From contig JAKLLA010000009.1 in the NCBI GenBank assembly GCA_023150375.1, positions 1 to 64,000 on the forward strand: DNA of 64,000 nucleotides, written 5' to 3'. This stretch comes from Burkholderiaceae bacterium. GTDB taxonomy: Bacteria; Pseudomonadota; Gammaproteobacteria; Burkholderiales; Burkholderiaceae_C. The notes beneath the pieces are model-generated. The model saw only the letters and a program-made list of their open reading frames with translations, made no database searches and was not told the origin of the DNA. This document shows, one piece after another, positions 21,448 through 29,870 of this stretch (the stretch's first letter is position 1; the number at the start of each line of letters is the position of its first letter). The translations under genes and the position numbers were made by a program.

Positions 21448-23451
21448 TCAGCCGCGCAGCAGCTTGTCCTCGGCGCGTGCCAGCGCCTCCGGCGCGCCGC
21501 TGAGCACCAGCACATCGCCGCCGACCAGGGGCAGGTCGTCGCTGGCCGGCAGCACTTGGCCGCTGGCGCGGCGCAGCGACACGACCGACACGCCCACCGC
21601 GTGCAGGGCCAGCTCGCCCAGATGGCTGCCCAGGTGCGGTGCGCCGGCGGGCAGGGCCACGGAATGCAGGCGTTCGAGCTGCAGCTCCTCCGCCGTGGTG
21701 TCGTCGTCGGCGCCGTGGAAGTAGCCGCGCAGCAGGCTGTAGCGGGCATCGCGGGCATCGCGGGTGATGCGGATGACGCGGCGCATCGGCACGCCCACCA
21801 GTGCCAGCGCGTGGCTGGCCAGCATCAGCGAGCCTTCGATGGCTTCGGGCACCACCTCGGTCGCGCCTGCGGCACGCAGCTTCTCGAGGTCGGTGTCGTC
21901 GATGGTGCGCACCACCACCGGCACATGGGCGGCGTGCTCGCGCACATGCTGGAGCACCTTCAGTGCCGAGGCGGTGTCGTGGTAGCTGACCACCACCGCG
22001 CTGGCGCGCGCCAGGCCGGCGGCAATCAGGCTGGGCAGGCGGGCCGCGTCGCCGAACACCACGCTCTGCCCGGCTGCAGCAGCCTGTCGCACCCGGTCGG
22101 GGTCCAGGTCCAGCGCCATGTAGGGAATCTGCTCCTGGTCGAGCATGCGTGCCAGGTTCTGGCCGCTGCGCCCGTAGCCGCAGATGATCACGTGCGCCTC
22201 GGTGCGGATCGAGCGGCGCGCGATGCTGGTCAGCTGCACCGACTGCAGCAGCCAGTCGGTGGCCGAGAGCTTCATCACGATGCGATCGCTGGCCAGGATG
22301 ATGAAGGGGGTGGCCAGCATGGACAGCACCATGGCCGCCAGCACCGGGCTGATCCAGCGTTCACCGATGAGCTGGTGTTCGGCGCCGAGGGTCAGCAGGA
22401 CGAAACCGAACTCGCCGGCCTGTGCCAGGTACAGGCCGGTGCGCAGCGCCACGCCCGGCGTGGCCGAGAAGGCCCGCGCCAGCAGCGCGATCATGCCCGC
22501 CTTGGCCAGCACCGGCAGCGTCGACAGCAGCAGCACCAGGTGCCATTCGGCCAGCACGGCGCGCCAGTCCAGCTTCATGCCGATGGTGATGAAGAACAGG
22601 CCCAGCAGCACGTCGTGGAAGGGGCGGATGTCGGTCTCGACCTGGTGCTTGTATTCGGTCTCGGCGATCAGCATGCCGGCGACGAAGGCGCCCAGCGCCA
22701 GCGACAGGCCGGCGTGCTCGGTCAGCCAGGCCAGGCTGAGCGTCACCAGCAGCACGTTGAGGACGAACAACTCCTCGCTCTTGCGCCGTGCCACCAGCGT
22801 GAGCCACCAGCGCATCACGCGCTGGCCACCCCACAGCAGCAGGCCCAGCAGCACGGTGGCCTTGCCCAGCGCCAGCCCCAGGGTCAGCCAGAGGTCGCCG
22901 CGGCCCAGCGCCAGCGAGGGGATCAGCACCAGCAGCGGCACCACGGCCAGATCCTGGAACAGCAGCACGCCCATGACGCGCCGGCCGTGCTCGCTTTCCA
23001 GCTCCAGGCGCTCGGCCATCATCTTGGCGACGATCGCGGTGCTGGACATGGCCATCGCCGCGCCCAGTGCCACCGCGCCCTGCCAGTTCAGCTCCCAGAG
23101 TCGGTCGAAGATCAGGGCATACATCCAGGCGAGCGCGACGTTGCCGACCACCGCGCCCAGGATGGTCAGCACCACCTGCCCCATGCCCAGGCCGAACACC
23201 AGCCGGCGCATGCTGCGCAGCTTGGGCAGGTTGAACTCGAGCCCGATCACGAACATCAGGAAGACCACGCCGAATTCGGCCAGGTAGCGCACCCCGGCGG
23301 AGTCCTTCGCCAGGGCCAGCGCGTTCGGTCCGATCAGCACGCCGACGATCAGATAGCCGAGCATCGCCGGCAGCTTCGCCAGACGGCAGGCGACCACGCC
23401 GAGCACGGCGGCCAGCAGATACAGCAGCGCGACTTCGAGCGTGGTGGCCAT
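21448..23451 (-). CDS. Kef/CPA2-type monovalent cation:proton antiporter with RCK (TrkA-N) domain
   Basis: This 667-residue inner-membrane antiporter has about 12-13 membrane helices (residues about 5-390) typical of CPA2 exchangers, including MLGYLIVGVLIGPNAL, FGVVFLMFVIGLEFNLPKLR and AMAMSSTAIVAKMMAERLE. A C-terminal TrkA-N/RCK domain follows (HVIICGYGRSGQNLARMLDQ, about residue 415 on), and then a TrkA-C domain. Such proteins export K+ or Na+ in exchange for H+. The ATG at 23451 is chosen from the onset of the first helix. It is divergent from kdsD across 142 bp. Confidence 0.92.
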   Translation of the reverse strand: MATTLEVALLYLLAAVLGVVACRLAKLPAMLGYLIVGVLIGPNALALAKDSAGVRYLAEFGVVFLMFVIGLEFNLPKLRSMRRLVFGLGMGQVVLTILGAVVGNVALAWMYALIFDRLWELNWQGAVALGAAMAMSSTAIVAKMMAERLELESEHGRRVMGVLLFQDLAVVPLLVLIPSLALGRGDLWLTLGLALGKATVLLGLLLWGGQRVMRWWLTLVARRKSEELFVLNVLLVTLSLAWLTEHAGLSLALGAFVAGMLIAETEYKHQVETDIRPFHDVLLGLFFITIGMKLDWRAVLAEWHLVLLLSTLPVLAKAGMIALLARAFSATPGVALRTGLYLAQAGEFGFVLLTLGAEHQLIGERWISPVLAAMVLSMLATPFIILASDRIVMKLSATDWLLQSVQLTSIARRSIRTEAHVIICGYGRSGQNLARMLDQEQIPYMALDLDPDRVRQAAAAGQSVVFGDAARLPSLIAAGLARASAVVVSYHDTASALKVLQHVREHAAHVPVVVRTIDDTDLEKLRAAGATEVVPEAIEGSLMLASHALALVGVPMRRVIRITRDARDARYSLLRGYFHGADDDTTAEELQLERLHSVALPAGAPHLGSHLGELALHAVGVSVVSLRRASGQVLPASDDLPLVGGDVLVLSGAPEALARAEDKLLRG

Positions 23452-23593
23452 GCGGGGGCGGGGTCTCCTGGAACGCGAAGGGTGGCAGGCGATTGCGCGC
23501 GCCGTCCGCGGTGGGCGGTTCCGGCGCGCGCTCCTAGAATCACGCATCGTAAATCACGGATCGCCGGCTTCCGTCGCGTTCCGCCCCTTCGCC

Positions 23594-24589
23594 GTGACCT
23601 CCGACGCCCTTCCTCCGTTCGACGCCGAGCAGGCATTGCGCATGGCACGTCAGACCCTGCGCATCGAGGCGCAGGCCCTGCTCGCCCTCGAGCAGCAGCT
23701 TGCCGCGCCCTTCGTGGAGACGGTCCGGGCCGTCCTGGCCTGCCGCGGCCGGGTGGTGGTGATGGGCATGGGCAAGAGTGGCCATGTCGGGCGCAAGATC
23801 GCTGCCACGCTGGCCTCCACCGGCACGCCGTCGTTCTTCGTGCATCCGGCCGAGGCCAGCCACGGCGACCTCGGCATGGTCACGCCGGGCGATGTGGTGC
23901 TGGCGATCTCCAACTCGGGCGAAAGTGCCGAGCTGGCGGCCATCCTGCCGGCACTGCGCCGGCTGGGCGTCACGCTGGTGGCGATGACCGGCAAGCCGGA
24001 GTCCACCCTGGCCCAGCATGCCGACCTGGTGCTGTCCAACCGCGTCGAGCAGGAGGCCTGCCCGCTGAACCTCGCGCCCACGGCCAGCACGACGGCCCAA
24101 CTGGCGCTGGGCGACGCGCTGGCCGTGGCGCTGCTGGATGCGCGGGGCTTCCGGGAGGAGGACTTCGCCCGCTCGCACCCGGGTGGGGCGCTCGGCCGCA
24201 AGCTGCTGACCCACGTGCGCGACGTCATGCGCAGCGGCGAGGCGGTGCCGCGGGTGACGCAGGACGCCGGCTTCTTCGACGTGATGCGCGAGATGAGCGC
24301 GCGCGGCATCGGCTGCACCGCGGTGGTCGACGCGCAGCAGCGCCCGATCGGCATCTTCACCGACGGTGACCTGCGCCGCCTGATCGAGCGCGGCGGCGAA
24401 GTCCGCAGCCTGACCGCCGGGGACATCATGCACCCCGGCCCGCGCACCGTCGCCGAAGGCGCCCTGGCCGTCCAGGCCGCCGAGCTGATGGAGCGTGCGC
24501 GCATCCACAGCGTGCTGGTGGTCGACGGCGCCGGCGTGCTGGTCGGCGCGCTGACCTACAACGACCTGCTGACGGCGAAGGTCCTATGA
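23594..24589 (+). CDS. kdsD: D-arabinose 5-phosphate isomerase (KpsF/GutQ/KdsD family)
   Basis: This 331-residue enzyme converts ribulose 5-phosphate to arabinose 5-phosphate, the first step of KDO synthesis. The SIS domain is clear (MGMGKSGHVGRKIAATLAST, AISNSGESAEL), followed by two CBS domains (from about residue 210). The GTG at 23594 gives the family's usual length of about 330. The stop overlaps the kdsC start by ATGA. Together with kdsC and lptC it forms the LPS core-sugar and transport block. Confidence 0.93.
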   Translation: MTSDALPPFDAEQALRMARQTLRIEAQALLALEQQLAAPFVETVRAVLACRGRVVVMGMGKSGHVGRKIAATLASTGTPSFFVHPAEASHGDLGMVTPGDVVLAISNSGESAELAAILPALRRLGVTLVAMTGKPESTLAQHADLVLSNRVEQEACPLNLAPTASTTAQLALGDALAVALLDARGFREEDFARSHPGGALGRKLLTHVRDVMRSGEAVPRVTQDAGFFDVMREMSARGIGCTAVVDAQQRPIGIFTDGDLRRLIERGGEVRSLTAGDIMHPGPRTVAEGALAVQAAELMERARIHSVLVVDGAGVLVGALTYNDLLTAKVL

Positions 24590-25215
24590 GCGCCGTCGAC
24601 CGTCAGGCCGCGCTGCAGGCCCTGCTCACGGCCCCGGCGCGGCCGCTGCGCCCGGTGCTGAACTTTCCACCCGAGCTGCTGCTGCGCGCCCAGGATGTGC
24701 GCGCGGCGGTCTTCGACGTCGATGGCTGCCTGACCGACGGGCGCATCACCCTCGGTGCCGAGGGCGAGCAGGTCAAGGCCTTCAGCACCCTGGATGGCCA
24801 CGGCATCAAGCTGCTGGCGCGCGCGGGCATCACCCCGGTGGTGATCACCGGCCGGGATTCACCCGCGGTGCGGCGTCGCTGCGCCGACCTGGGCATCACG
24901 CAGGCGCTGTTCGGCGTGCACGACAAGCTGCTGGCGGCGGCGCAGCTGCTGGCCGGCATGGGGCTGGGCTGGGAGGCGCTGGCGGTGATCGGCGACGACT
25001 GGCCCGATCTGCCGCTGCTGACCCGGTGTGCCCTGGCCTGCGCGCCGGCCCAGGCCCACGTCGAGGTGCGTGCCGTCTGCCACCATGTCACGGCCACGCC
25101 GGGGGGGCACGGCGCGGCACGCGAGTTCTGCGACCTGCTGCTGGTGGCCAGGGGGGCCTACGCGACGCTGCTGGCGGGGCATCTGGCGACGCTGGACGGC
25201 GTCACGGCCGGCTGA
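24586..25215 (+). CDS. kdsC: 3-deoxy-D-manno-octulosonate 8-phosphate phosphatase
   Basis: This 209-residue C0-type HAD phosphatase removes phosphate from KDO 8-phosphate. The nucleophile motif FDVDGCLTDG lies at about residues 43-52. It is followed by VITGRDSPAVRRR (motif II), a lysine in the HDK segment, and GDDWPDLPLL (motif IV). The N-terminal extension (about 35 residues) is longer than in E. coli KdsC and resembles other betaproteobacterial versions. It is coupled to kdsD by a 4-base overlap. Confidence 0.93.
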   Translation: MSAVDRQAALQALLTAPARPLRPVLNFPPELLLRAQDVRAAVFDVDGCLTDGRITLGAEGEQVKAFSTLDGHGIKLLARAGITPVVITGRDSPAVRRRCADLGITQALFGVHDKLLAAAQLLAGMGLGWEALAVIGDDWPDLPLLTRCALACAPAQAHVEVRAVCHHVTATPGGHGAAREFCDLLLVARGAYATLLAGHLATLDGVTAG

Positions 25216-25229
25216 GGGCCGGGGTCCCG

Positions 25230-25949
25230 ATGGAACTCGACGACGACGGCCCGCTGCCTCTGCCGCCCCTGAGCGGGCGGCCGCCGGGGCCGGCGCCGAC
25301 CGTCGCCCTGCCGCGCTGGCTGCGCTGGCGTGCGGCGCTGGCCGGCTACGTCCCGGTGCTGCTGATGGCGCTGCTGGCCGCGGCCACCGGATGGCTGGTC
25401 GAGCGCACGCCGCTGCCGGATGCGCCGACCCTGCCCGGTCCTGCCGGCCACGAGCCCGACTACGAGATGCGCGGCTTCTCGGTGCAGCACTACACCGAGG
25501 CCGGACCGGCGCGCGGCGTCGTCGAAGGCGATGTCGTGCGGCACTTCCCCGATACCGATGCGCTCGAGATCGAGGGCGTGCGCCTGCGCTGGACCGATCT
25601 GCAGGGCCGGGTGCTGCGGGCCTCGGCCGCGCGTGCCGTGGCGTTGAACGATACCGGCCTGGTCACGTTGGAAGGCGGTGCCCGGGTGACGCGCGATGCC
25701 GATCGCGCCGGGGAGCTGCCGCTCGAGTTCAGCGGCGAGCGCATGCGCTTCGACCTGCGCGCCGGCCGTGTGGCCAGCGACGAGCCCGTGACGCTGCGCC
25801 AGGGCGGCCATGTCTTCACGGCGGGCTCGCTGCGCTACGACCACGAGACCCGCGCGGCCGAGCTGGGCTCGGGCGTGCGTGGGCAGCTGCTGCCCGCGCA
25901 GGGCAGCGGGACTGCGCAGCCTGCCCGGCTGCCTGCAGCGGTGCCGTGA
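25230..25949 (+). CDS. lptC: LPS export protein LptC
   Basis: This 239-residue protein has a single N-terminal membrane helix (LAGYVPVLLMALLAAATGWL, residues about 36-55) and a periplasmic beta-jellyroll. It includes PDYEMRGFSVQHYTEAG and GDVVRHFPDTDALEIEGVRL, the LptC pattern. LptC hands LPS from LptBFG to LptA. ATG 25230 is preceded by GGGGTCCCG, 14 bp after kdsC. An SDR gene follows with overlapping codons. The usual partners lptA and lptB are not next to it here. Confidence 0.85.
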   Translation: MELDDDGPLPLPPLSGRPPGPAPTVALPRWLRWRAALAGYVPVLLMALLAAATGWLVERTPLPDAPTLPGPAGHEPDYEMRGFSVQHYTEAGPARGVVEGDVVRHFPDTDALEIEGVRLRWTDLQGRVLRASAARAVALNDTGLVTLEGGARVTRDADRAGELPLEFSGERMRFDLRAGRVASDEPVTLRQGGHVFTAGSLRYDHETRAAELGSGVRGQLLPAQGSGTAQPARLPAAVP

Positions 25950-26752
25950 ACCGTTCGGACCCTCTGGCCGAGGCGCCGCTGGTGTTCATCACCGGGGCCT
26001 CCAGCGGGATCGGACAGGCGCTGGCGGCGGCCTATGCCGGGCGCGGCTGGCGCCTGGCGTTGCTCGGGCGCCGCCTCGACCTGCTGCAGGACTGGGCACA
26101 GGCGCAGGGCCTGGGGCCGCAGCGCTGCCGCTGCTATGGGGCCGACGTCCAGGATGTCGATGGCGTCGTCGCTGCGGCCCAGCGCTGCCTGATCGAGCAG
26201 GGCCTGCCCCGGGTGGTGATCGCCAACGCAGGCATCAGCGTGGGCATCGACACCGCCGAGCGTGCCGACCTCGACGTGCTGCGCGAGCTCTACGCAACCA
26301 ACACCATCGGCCTGGCGGCCACCTTCCATCCCTTCGTCCGGCCGATGCGCGTGGCCGGTCAAGGCCGGCTGGTGGCCATCGCCAGCGTGGCCGGCGTGCG
26401 CGGGCTGCCCGGGCATGGCGGCTACTGCGGCAGCAAGGCAGCGGTGCTGGCGTACTGCGACAGCCTGCGCGCCGAGCTGCGGCCCGACGGGATCCGGGTG
26501 GTCACGCTGCTGCCGGGCTTCGTCGACACCCCGCTGACCCGCGGCAATCCCTATCCGATGCCCTTCCTGATGTCGGCCGCGGACTTTGCCGAGCGGGCCG
26601 TGGCTGCGATCGACCGGGGTGTGGCGCGGCGCGTGATTCCCTGGCAGATGGGTGGCGTGGCGTTGCTCCTGCGCCTCCTGCCCGACGCGCTGCTGGACCG
26701 TCTGCTGGCCGGGCGGGGGCGCAAGCCCAGGCGCATCCGGCTGGACGGCTGA
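25946..26752 (+). CDS. Short-chain dehydrogenase/reductase
   Basis: This 268-residue classical SDR uses NAD(P)H. The cofactor motif TGASSGIG is at residues about 14-21, the NAG motif is present (IANAGIS), and the active site shows Ser (IASVAG), Tyr and Lys in YCGSKAA. The C terminus is hydrophobic (MGGVALLLRLLPDALLDRLL), suggesting membrane association. The start is GTG 25946, overlapping the lptC stop, so it is co-transcribed with the LPS genes. The substrate is unknown. Confidence 0.88.
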   Translation: MNRSDPLAEAPLVFITGASSGIGQALAAAYAGRGWRLALLGRRLDLLQDWAQAQGLGPQRCRCYGADVQDVDGVVAAAQRCLIEQGLPRVVIANAGISVGIDTAERADLDVLRELYATNTIGLAATFHPFVRPMRVAGQGRLVAIASVAGVRGLPGHGGYCGSKAAVLAYCDSLRAELRPDGIRVVTLLPGFVDTPLTRGNPYPMPFLMSAADFAERAVAAIDRGVARRVIPWQMGGVALLLRLLPDALLDRLLAGRGRKPRRIRLDG

Positions 26753-26863
26753 ACACGCGACGGCCGGATCCCGGCGCCCGAGCGCCCGGCTGCGCGGGGT
26801 GGGGTGGGACTGTCGCACTCCGTCCCCACGCAGTGCACCGGTGCAACTGTGATCCCGAAACGA

Positions 26864-26897
26864 ACAGGGCGGACGATCGAGAGATCGTCCGCCCTGT
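26864..26897 (-). terminator. Strong hairpin terminator downstream of the RRM protein gene
   Basis: A perfect 15-bp stem (26864-26878 with 26883-26897) closes a four-base GAGA loop. On the minus strand it is followed by TCGTTTCGGG. It ends transcription of the glycine-rich RRM gene and may also stop read-through from the SDR gene in the other direction. Confidence 0.7.
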
Positions 26898-26937
26898 GTC
26901 ATCTCACGCCTGCGGGTGCCGCAGCACCCGTCGAGGG

Positions 26938-27429
26938 TCAGTAGCCGCCGCCGCCGTAACCGCCGCCGCCGCCACCACCGTAGCCGCCGCCACCACCGTA
27001 GCCGCCGCGACCACCGCCGCCGCCGCCTTCACGACGGCCGCCGCCGCCGTAGGGGCTGCGGAAACCACCGCCGCCGCCGCCACCGCCACCGCCGCCGTAG
27101 CCGCCGCCACCGCCTTCACGGCGGCCGCCGCCGCCGGCACCGCCGCCGCCGTAGGGGCTGCGGAAACCGCCGGGACGCTCTTCACGGGGACGGGCTTCGT
27201 TGACCACGACCGCACGGCCGCCGATGGCCTGGCCGTTCAGGCCGTTGATGGCAGCCTGTGCTTCGGCGTCGGACGCCATCTCGACGAAGCCGAAGCCCTT
27301 CGAGCGACCGGTGTCACGGTCCATCATGACCTTGGCCGAATTGACCGCGCCGAACTGGGAGAACGCATCGTTCAGTTCTTCGTCGCGCACGCTGTAGGCC
27401 AGATTGCCCACATACAGTTTGTTGCCCAT
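26938..27429 (-). CDS. Glycine-rich RNA-binding protein with one RRM
   Basis: This 163-residue protein has an N-terminal RRM (residues 1-80) with RNP2 LYVGNL and RNP1 KGFGFVEM. A long tail of Gly, Tyr, Arg and Ser follows in which the block FRSPYGGGG...RREGGGGG occurs twice. Bacterial relatives (cyanobacterial Rbp-type and betaproteobacterial homologues) are often cold-inducible RNA chaperones. ATG 27429 follows GAAAGGCGC. The leader may be about 110 bases long, with a -10-like CATAAT (reverse of 27552-27557), which would suit cold-shock style control; this is weak. Confidence 0.9.
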   Translation of the reverse strand: MGNKLYVGNLAYSVRDEELNDAFSQFGAVNSAKVMMDRDTGRSKGFGFVEMASDAEAQAAINGLNGQAIGGRAVVVNEARPREERPGGFRSPYGGGGAGGGGRREGGGGGYGGGGGGGGGGGFRSPYGGGGRREGGGGGGRGGYGGGGGYGGGGGGGYGGGGY

Positions 27430-27639
27430 GGAAGAGCGCCTTTCAAGTAACAAGTACCGACACCGCAGTGCCGGTGAACCAAGTGGCGGAGCTACAGCCA
27501 GCACTCATTCCAGGGAACAGAGAAGGCGCACGCATCCAGACACGAAAGCCCATTATGCGTGAGCATGCAAGCATGGCGTGCCCACCGGGGCAAGAAGTGT
27601 TGTAACCAGGCCCCGCTCCGGGGTTTCTACCGGGGCAGG

Positions 27640-27953
27640 AATGCCACAACCCCAGGGTTAACCCCTTGTCGGGGCCTGCGGCCGAGGCTGCGCCGGCGCA
27701 CTGCGCATGCCCGACCTTGGTGCGGGTAAGCCCGGATGCTGGTTCGGCTGGAGTGCCCTTACAGTGCCGCCACTCGCAACGGATGTCACTTAGTGGACAG
27801 TCCCGCAAGAGCGAGGGACTGAGGAGACAAGCACGCAAGACCGGTCCGGACCGCCCCTGACAACGACGAACATGGTGGCCGGCAGACGTCGATACAACAG
27901 CGCATCAGCGCGGTGAGACAATGAAAAGGCGCCGGTGACCCCGGCGCTTTTTT
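27640..27953 (+). ncRNA. Candidate small RNA ending at an intrinsic terminator
   Basis: No protein-like frame occupies 27430-28000, yet a strong terminator sits at 27929-27953: GCGCCGG (27929-27935), loop TGACC, CCGGCGC (27941-27947), then TTTTTT. No gene on the plus strand ends just before it, so something non-coding probably does. The 5' end is unknown; I see only a weak -10-like TACAGT at 27760-27765. The stem is also followed by TTTTC on the minus strand. The RNA call is an inference from the orphan terminator. Confidence 0.3.
27929..27953 (+). terminator. Intrinsic terminator (7-bp GC stem and six T)
   Basis: Stem 27929-27935/27941-27947, five-base loop, and a T6 tract at 27948-27953. 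It lies 48 bp upstream of the TSUP permease start and isolates that gene from upstream transcription. Confidence 0.8.
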
Positions 27954-28000
27954 CATGCCCGCAGCGCCCGGGCGACCAGGACGCCCTTGACCCTGCACCG

Positions 28001-28762
28001 ATGCCCGATCTGCTGCTCGTCACCCTTGCCTCCGGACTGGCCGGTTTCGTCGATGCCATCGTCGGCGGCGGCGGGCTGATCCTGGTGCCGGCGCTGTTCG
28101 CGGTCTACCCCACAGCGCCACCGGCCACCCTGTTCGGGAGCAACAAGGGGGCTTCGATCTGGGGCACGGCCTGGGCCACGCGCCAATACGCGCGACGCGT
28201 GTCGATGAACTGGGCCACCCTGCTGCCGGCCGCCAGCACCGCGCTGGTGGGCAGCTTCGGCGGGGCCTGGCTGGTCACGCTGGTGCCCGCCACGCCGCTG
28301 CGGCGGGTCCTGCCGCTGATCCTGCTGGGGGTGCTCGTCTACACCCTGCTGCGCAAGGACCTGGGGCGCGCGCATGCCCCCCGGTTGACGCCGAAGGCGG
28401 AGCAGCGCGCGGCCATGGCCATCGGTGCAGTCATCGGCGCCTACGACGGCTTCTTCGGCCCGGGCACCGGCAGCTTCCTGGTCTTTCTGTTCGTGCGCTG
28501 GCTGGGCTACGACTTCCTGCACGCCTCGGCGTCGGCCAAGCTGCTCAACACGGCCACGAATGCAGCGGCACTGGTGCTGTTCGCCGCCAAGGGCCACGTG
28601 TGGTGGGCGGTGGCGGCCTCGATGGCGCTGGCCAACGTGGCGGGCAGCTGGTTCGGGGCCCGGCTGGCGCTGCGCCACGGCACGGGCTTCGTGCGCGGCG
28701 TGTTCATCCTGGTGGTCGGTGCGCTGATCCTGCGCACCGGTTACGACGCGCTGCGGCTGTGA
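28001..28762 (+). CDS. TSUP family (TauE/SafE) membrane permease
   Basis: This 253-residue membrane protein of the TauE/SafE family is often annotated as a sulfite/sulfonate or organosulfur exporter. About eight helices are visible. The two repeated family motifs are VDAIVGGGGLILVPAL near the N terminus and YDGFFGPGTGSFLVF in the second half. ATG 28001 is the start that leaves a typical length. It is flanked by a terminator and by the convergent phosphodiesterase gene. The substrate cannot be read. Confidence 0.9.
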   Translation: MPDLLLVTLASGLAGFVDAIVGGGGLILVPALFAVYPTAPPATLFGSNKGASIWGTAWATRQYARRVSMNWATLLPAASTALVGSFGGAWLVTLVPATPLRRVLPLILLGVLVYTLLRKDLGRAHAPRLTPKAEQRAAMAIGAVIGAYDGFFGPGTGSFLVFLFVRWLGYDFLHASASAKLLNTATNAAALVLFAAKGHVWWAVAASMALANVAGSWFGARLALRHGTGFVRGVFILVVGALILRTGYDALRL

Positions 28763-28820
28763 GCCCGGCGATGCCGGTGCTGTCGGGGTCCCGGCCAGGG
28801 GGGGCGGGTTCGCGATCGGC

Positions 28821-29597
28821 TCAGAAGCGGAAGCGGTCGCCGCGGGCGAGCGGGAAGACGGGCAGGTCCATGCCCAGCGCAGCGATCTGCCCGGTCACTG
28901 CGGCCATCTCGCCGGGCTTGACGTGGGTGATCGCGGTGCGCATGTCGGCATCGAGCTGGGCCAGCTCGGCGGCTAGCATGCTCGGGCAGAGGTGACCACT
29001 GACTTCGGCCAGGGCATGCTCGTCGTCGCTGAAGGCCGTCTCGATGACCAGCTGGGCGATGCGGCGGCCCCGCAGGCGCTGCCAGAGCTCCGCGTTCGGA
29101 CCGGTGTCGCCGGTGTAGACCCACCAGCCCGAGGCCGTCTGAACGGCGAAGCCGCAGGCCGGCACGGTGTGGCGCGCCGGCAGCACCTCGATGTCCAGTC
29201 CGGCCAGCTGCAGATGCTGGCCGACGGCCAGCGGCTGCAGCTGCACGATGGCGCGCTGCGGCGAGGGCAGCCGGGTGAAATCCGGCCAGATCACATCGTT
29301 GAACAGGTGGCGGCGCAGCGCCTCGAGGGTGGCCGGCAGGGCATGCACCTGCAGCGTGCGGAACACCGGCTCCTCCAGGCGACGGCGCAGGATGCTGTCG
29401 GCGATGAGCGGAATGCCGAGCACATGGTCGAGATGCGAGTGCGAGACCAGGATGTGGTCGATGGCTGCGAGTTCGTCAAGGCTCAGGTCGCCCACGCCGG
29501 TGCCGGCGTCGACGAGCACACGATCATCCAGCAGGAAGGAGGTGGTGCGGCTGTCCTTGGCGATCGAGCCGGAGCAGCCGAGCACGCGAAGATCCAT
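28821..29597 (-). CDS. Metallo-beta-lactamase-fold 3',5'-cyclic-nucleotide phosphodiesterase-like protein
   Basis: This 258-residue protein has the MBL metal motif SHSHLDH (residues about 76-82), plus later metal ligands in PARHTVPACGF, VYTGDTGPNAELW and ITHVKPGE. The layout fits the class II cAMP phosphodiesterase / RNase Z-like branch of the fold. The start ATG 29597 gives MDLRVLGCSGSIAKDS, a typical N terminus. A CRP-type palindrome lies upstream, which would fit a cyclic-nucleotide link. The exact substrate is not proven. Confidence 0.82.
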   Translation of the reverse strand: MDLRVLGCSGSIAKDSRTTSFLLDDRVLVDAGTGVGDLSLDELAAIDHILVSHSHLDHVLGIPLIADSILRRRLEEPVFRTLQVHALPATLEALRRHLFNDVIWPDFTRLPSPQRAIVQLQPLAVGQHLQLAGLDIEVLPARHTVPACGFAVQTASGWWVYTGDTGPNAELWQRLRGRRIAQLVIETAFSDDEHALAEVSGHLCPSMLAAELAQLDADMRTAITHVKPGEMAAVTGQIAALGMDLPVFPLARGDRFRF

Positions 29598-29740
29598 CGA
29601 GATTCCAGTCAAGCACGCAGACATCCGACAGGGCGTGCGATCCGCGAACCGGGTCGGCACTCCATGACGGCGGGGCATGTCGCCGGGCGGCGAACCCATC
29701 GCCACCCGATGCCCAGGCGTGAGCCGCGATCCTGCCAAGC

Positions 29741-29766
29741 CCCCCGAACCCCCGCAAGTTCGGGGG
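29741..29766. terminator. GC-rich hairpin downstream of the FHA gene
   Basis: CCCCCGAAC (29741-29749) pairs with GTTCGGGGG (29758-29766) around an 8-base loop. It lacks a clear T tract on either strand. It may end or slow the kinase/PP2C/FHA transcript coming from the right. Confidence 0.4.
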
Positions 29767-29817
29767 CGCGCACTTCCTCACTGCCCGGGGCCTTGTCTGG
29801 CGCGCCGTGACGCGGCC

Positions 29818-29833
29818 CGTGACACAGCTCACA
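29818..29833 (-). promoter_or_regulatory. CRP-type palindrome upstream of the cyclic-nucleotide phosphodiesterase gene
   Basis: CGTGA-N6-TCACA has one mismatch to the CRP consensus TGTGA-N6-TCACA. It lies about 220 bp upstream of the phosphodiesterase ATG, in a 273-bp gap. The gap otherwise contains only the hairpin at 29741. Confidence 0.4.
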
Positions 29834-29870
29834 CTGCCGCTCGTGCAGACACGGGCGGCAGCGCGGGCTT

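Noticed and set aside
26910-27200. GCC/CCG-rich repeats that could suggest a CRISPR or microsatellite
   Set aside because: They are the codons of the glycine-rich tail of the RRM protein, without a spacer structure.
27666-27860. 64-codon plus-strand frame in the 27.4-28.0 kb gap
   Set aside because: No ribosome site, no similarity and biased composition; a small RNA explanation fits the terminator better.
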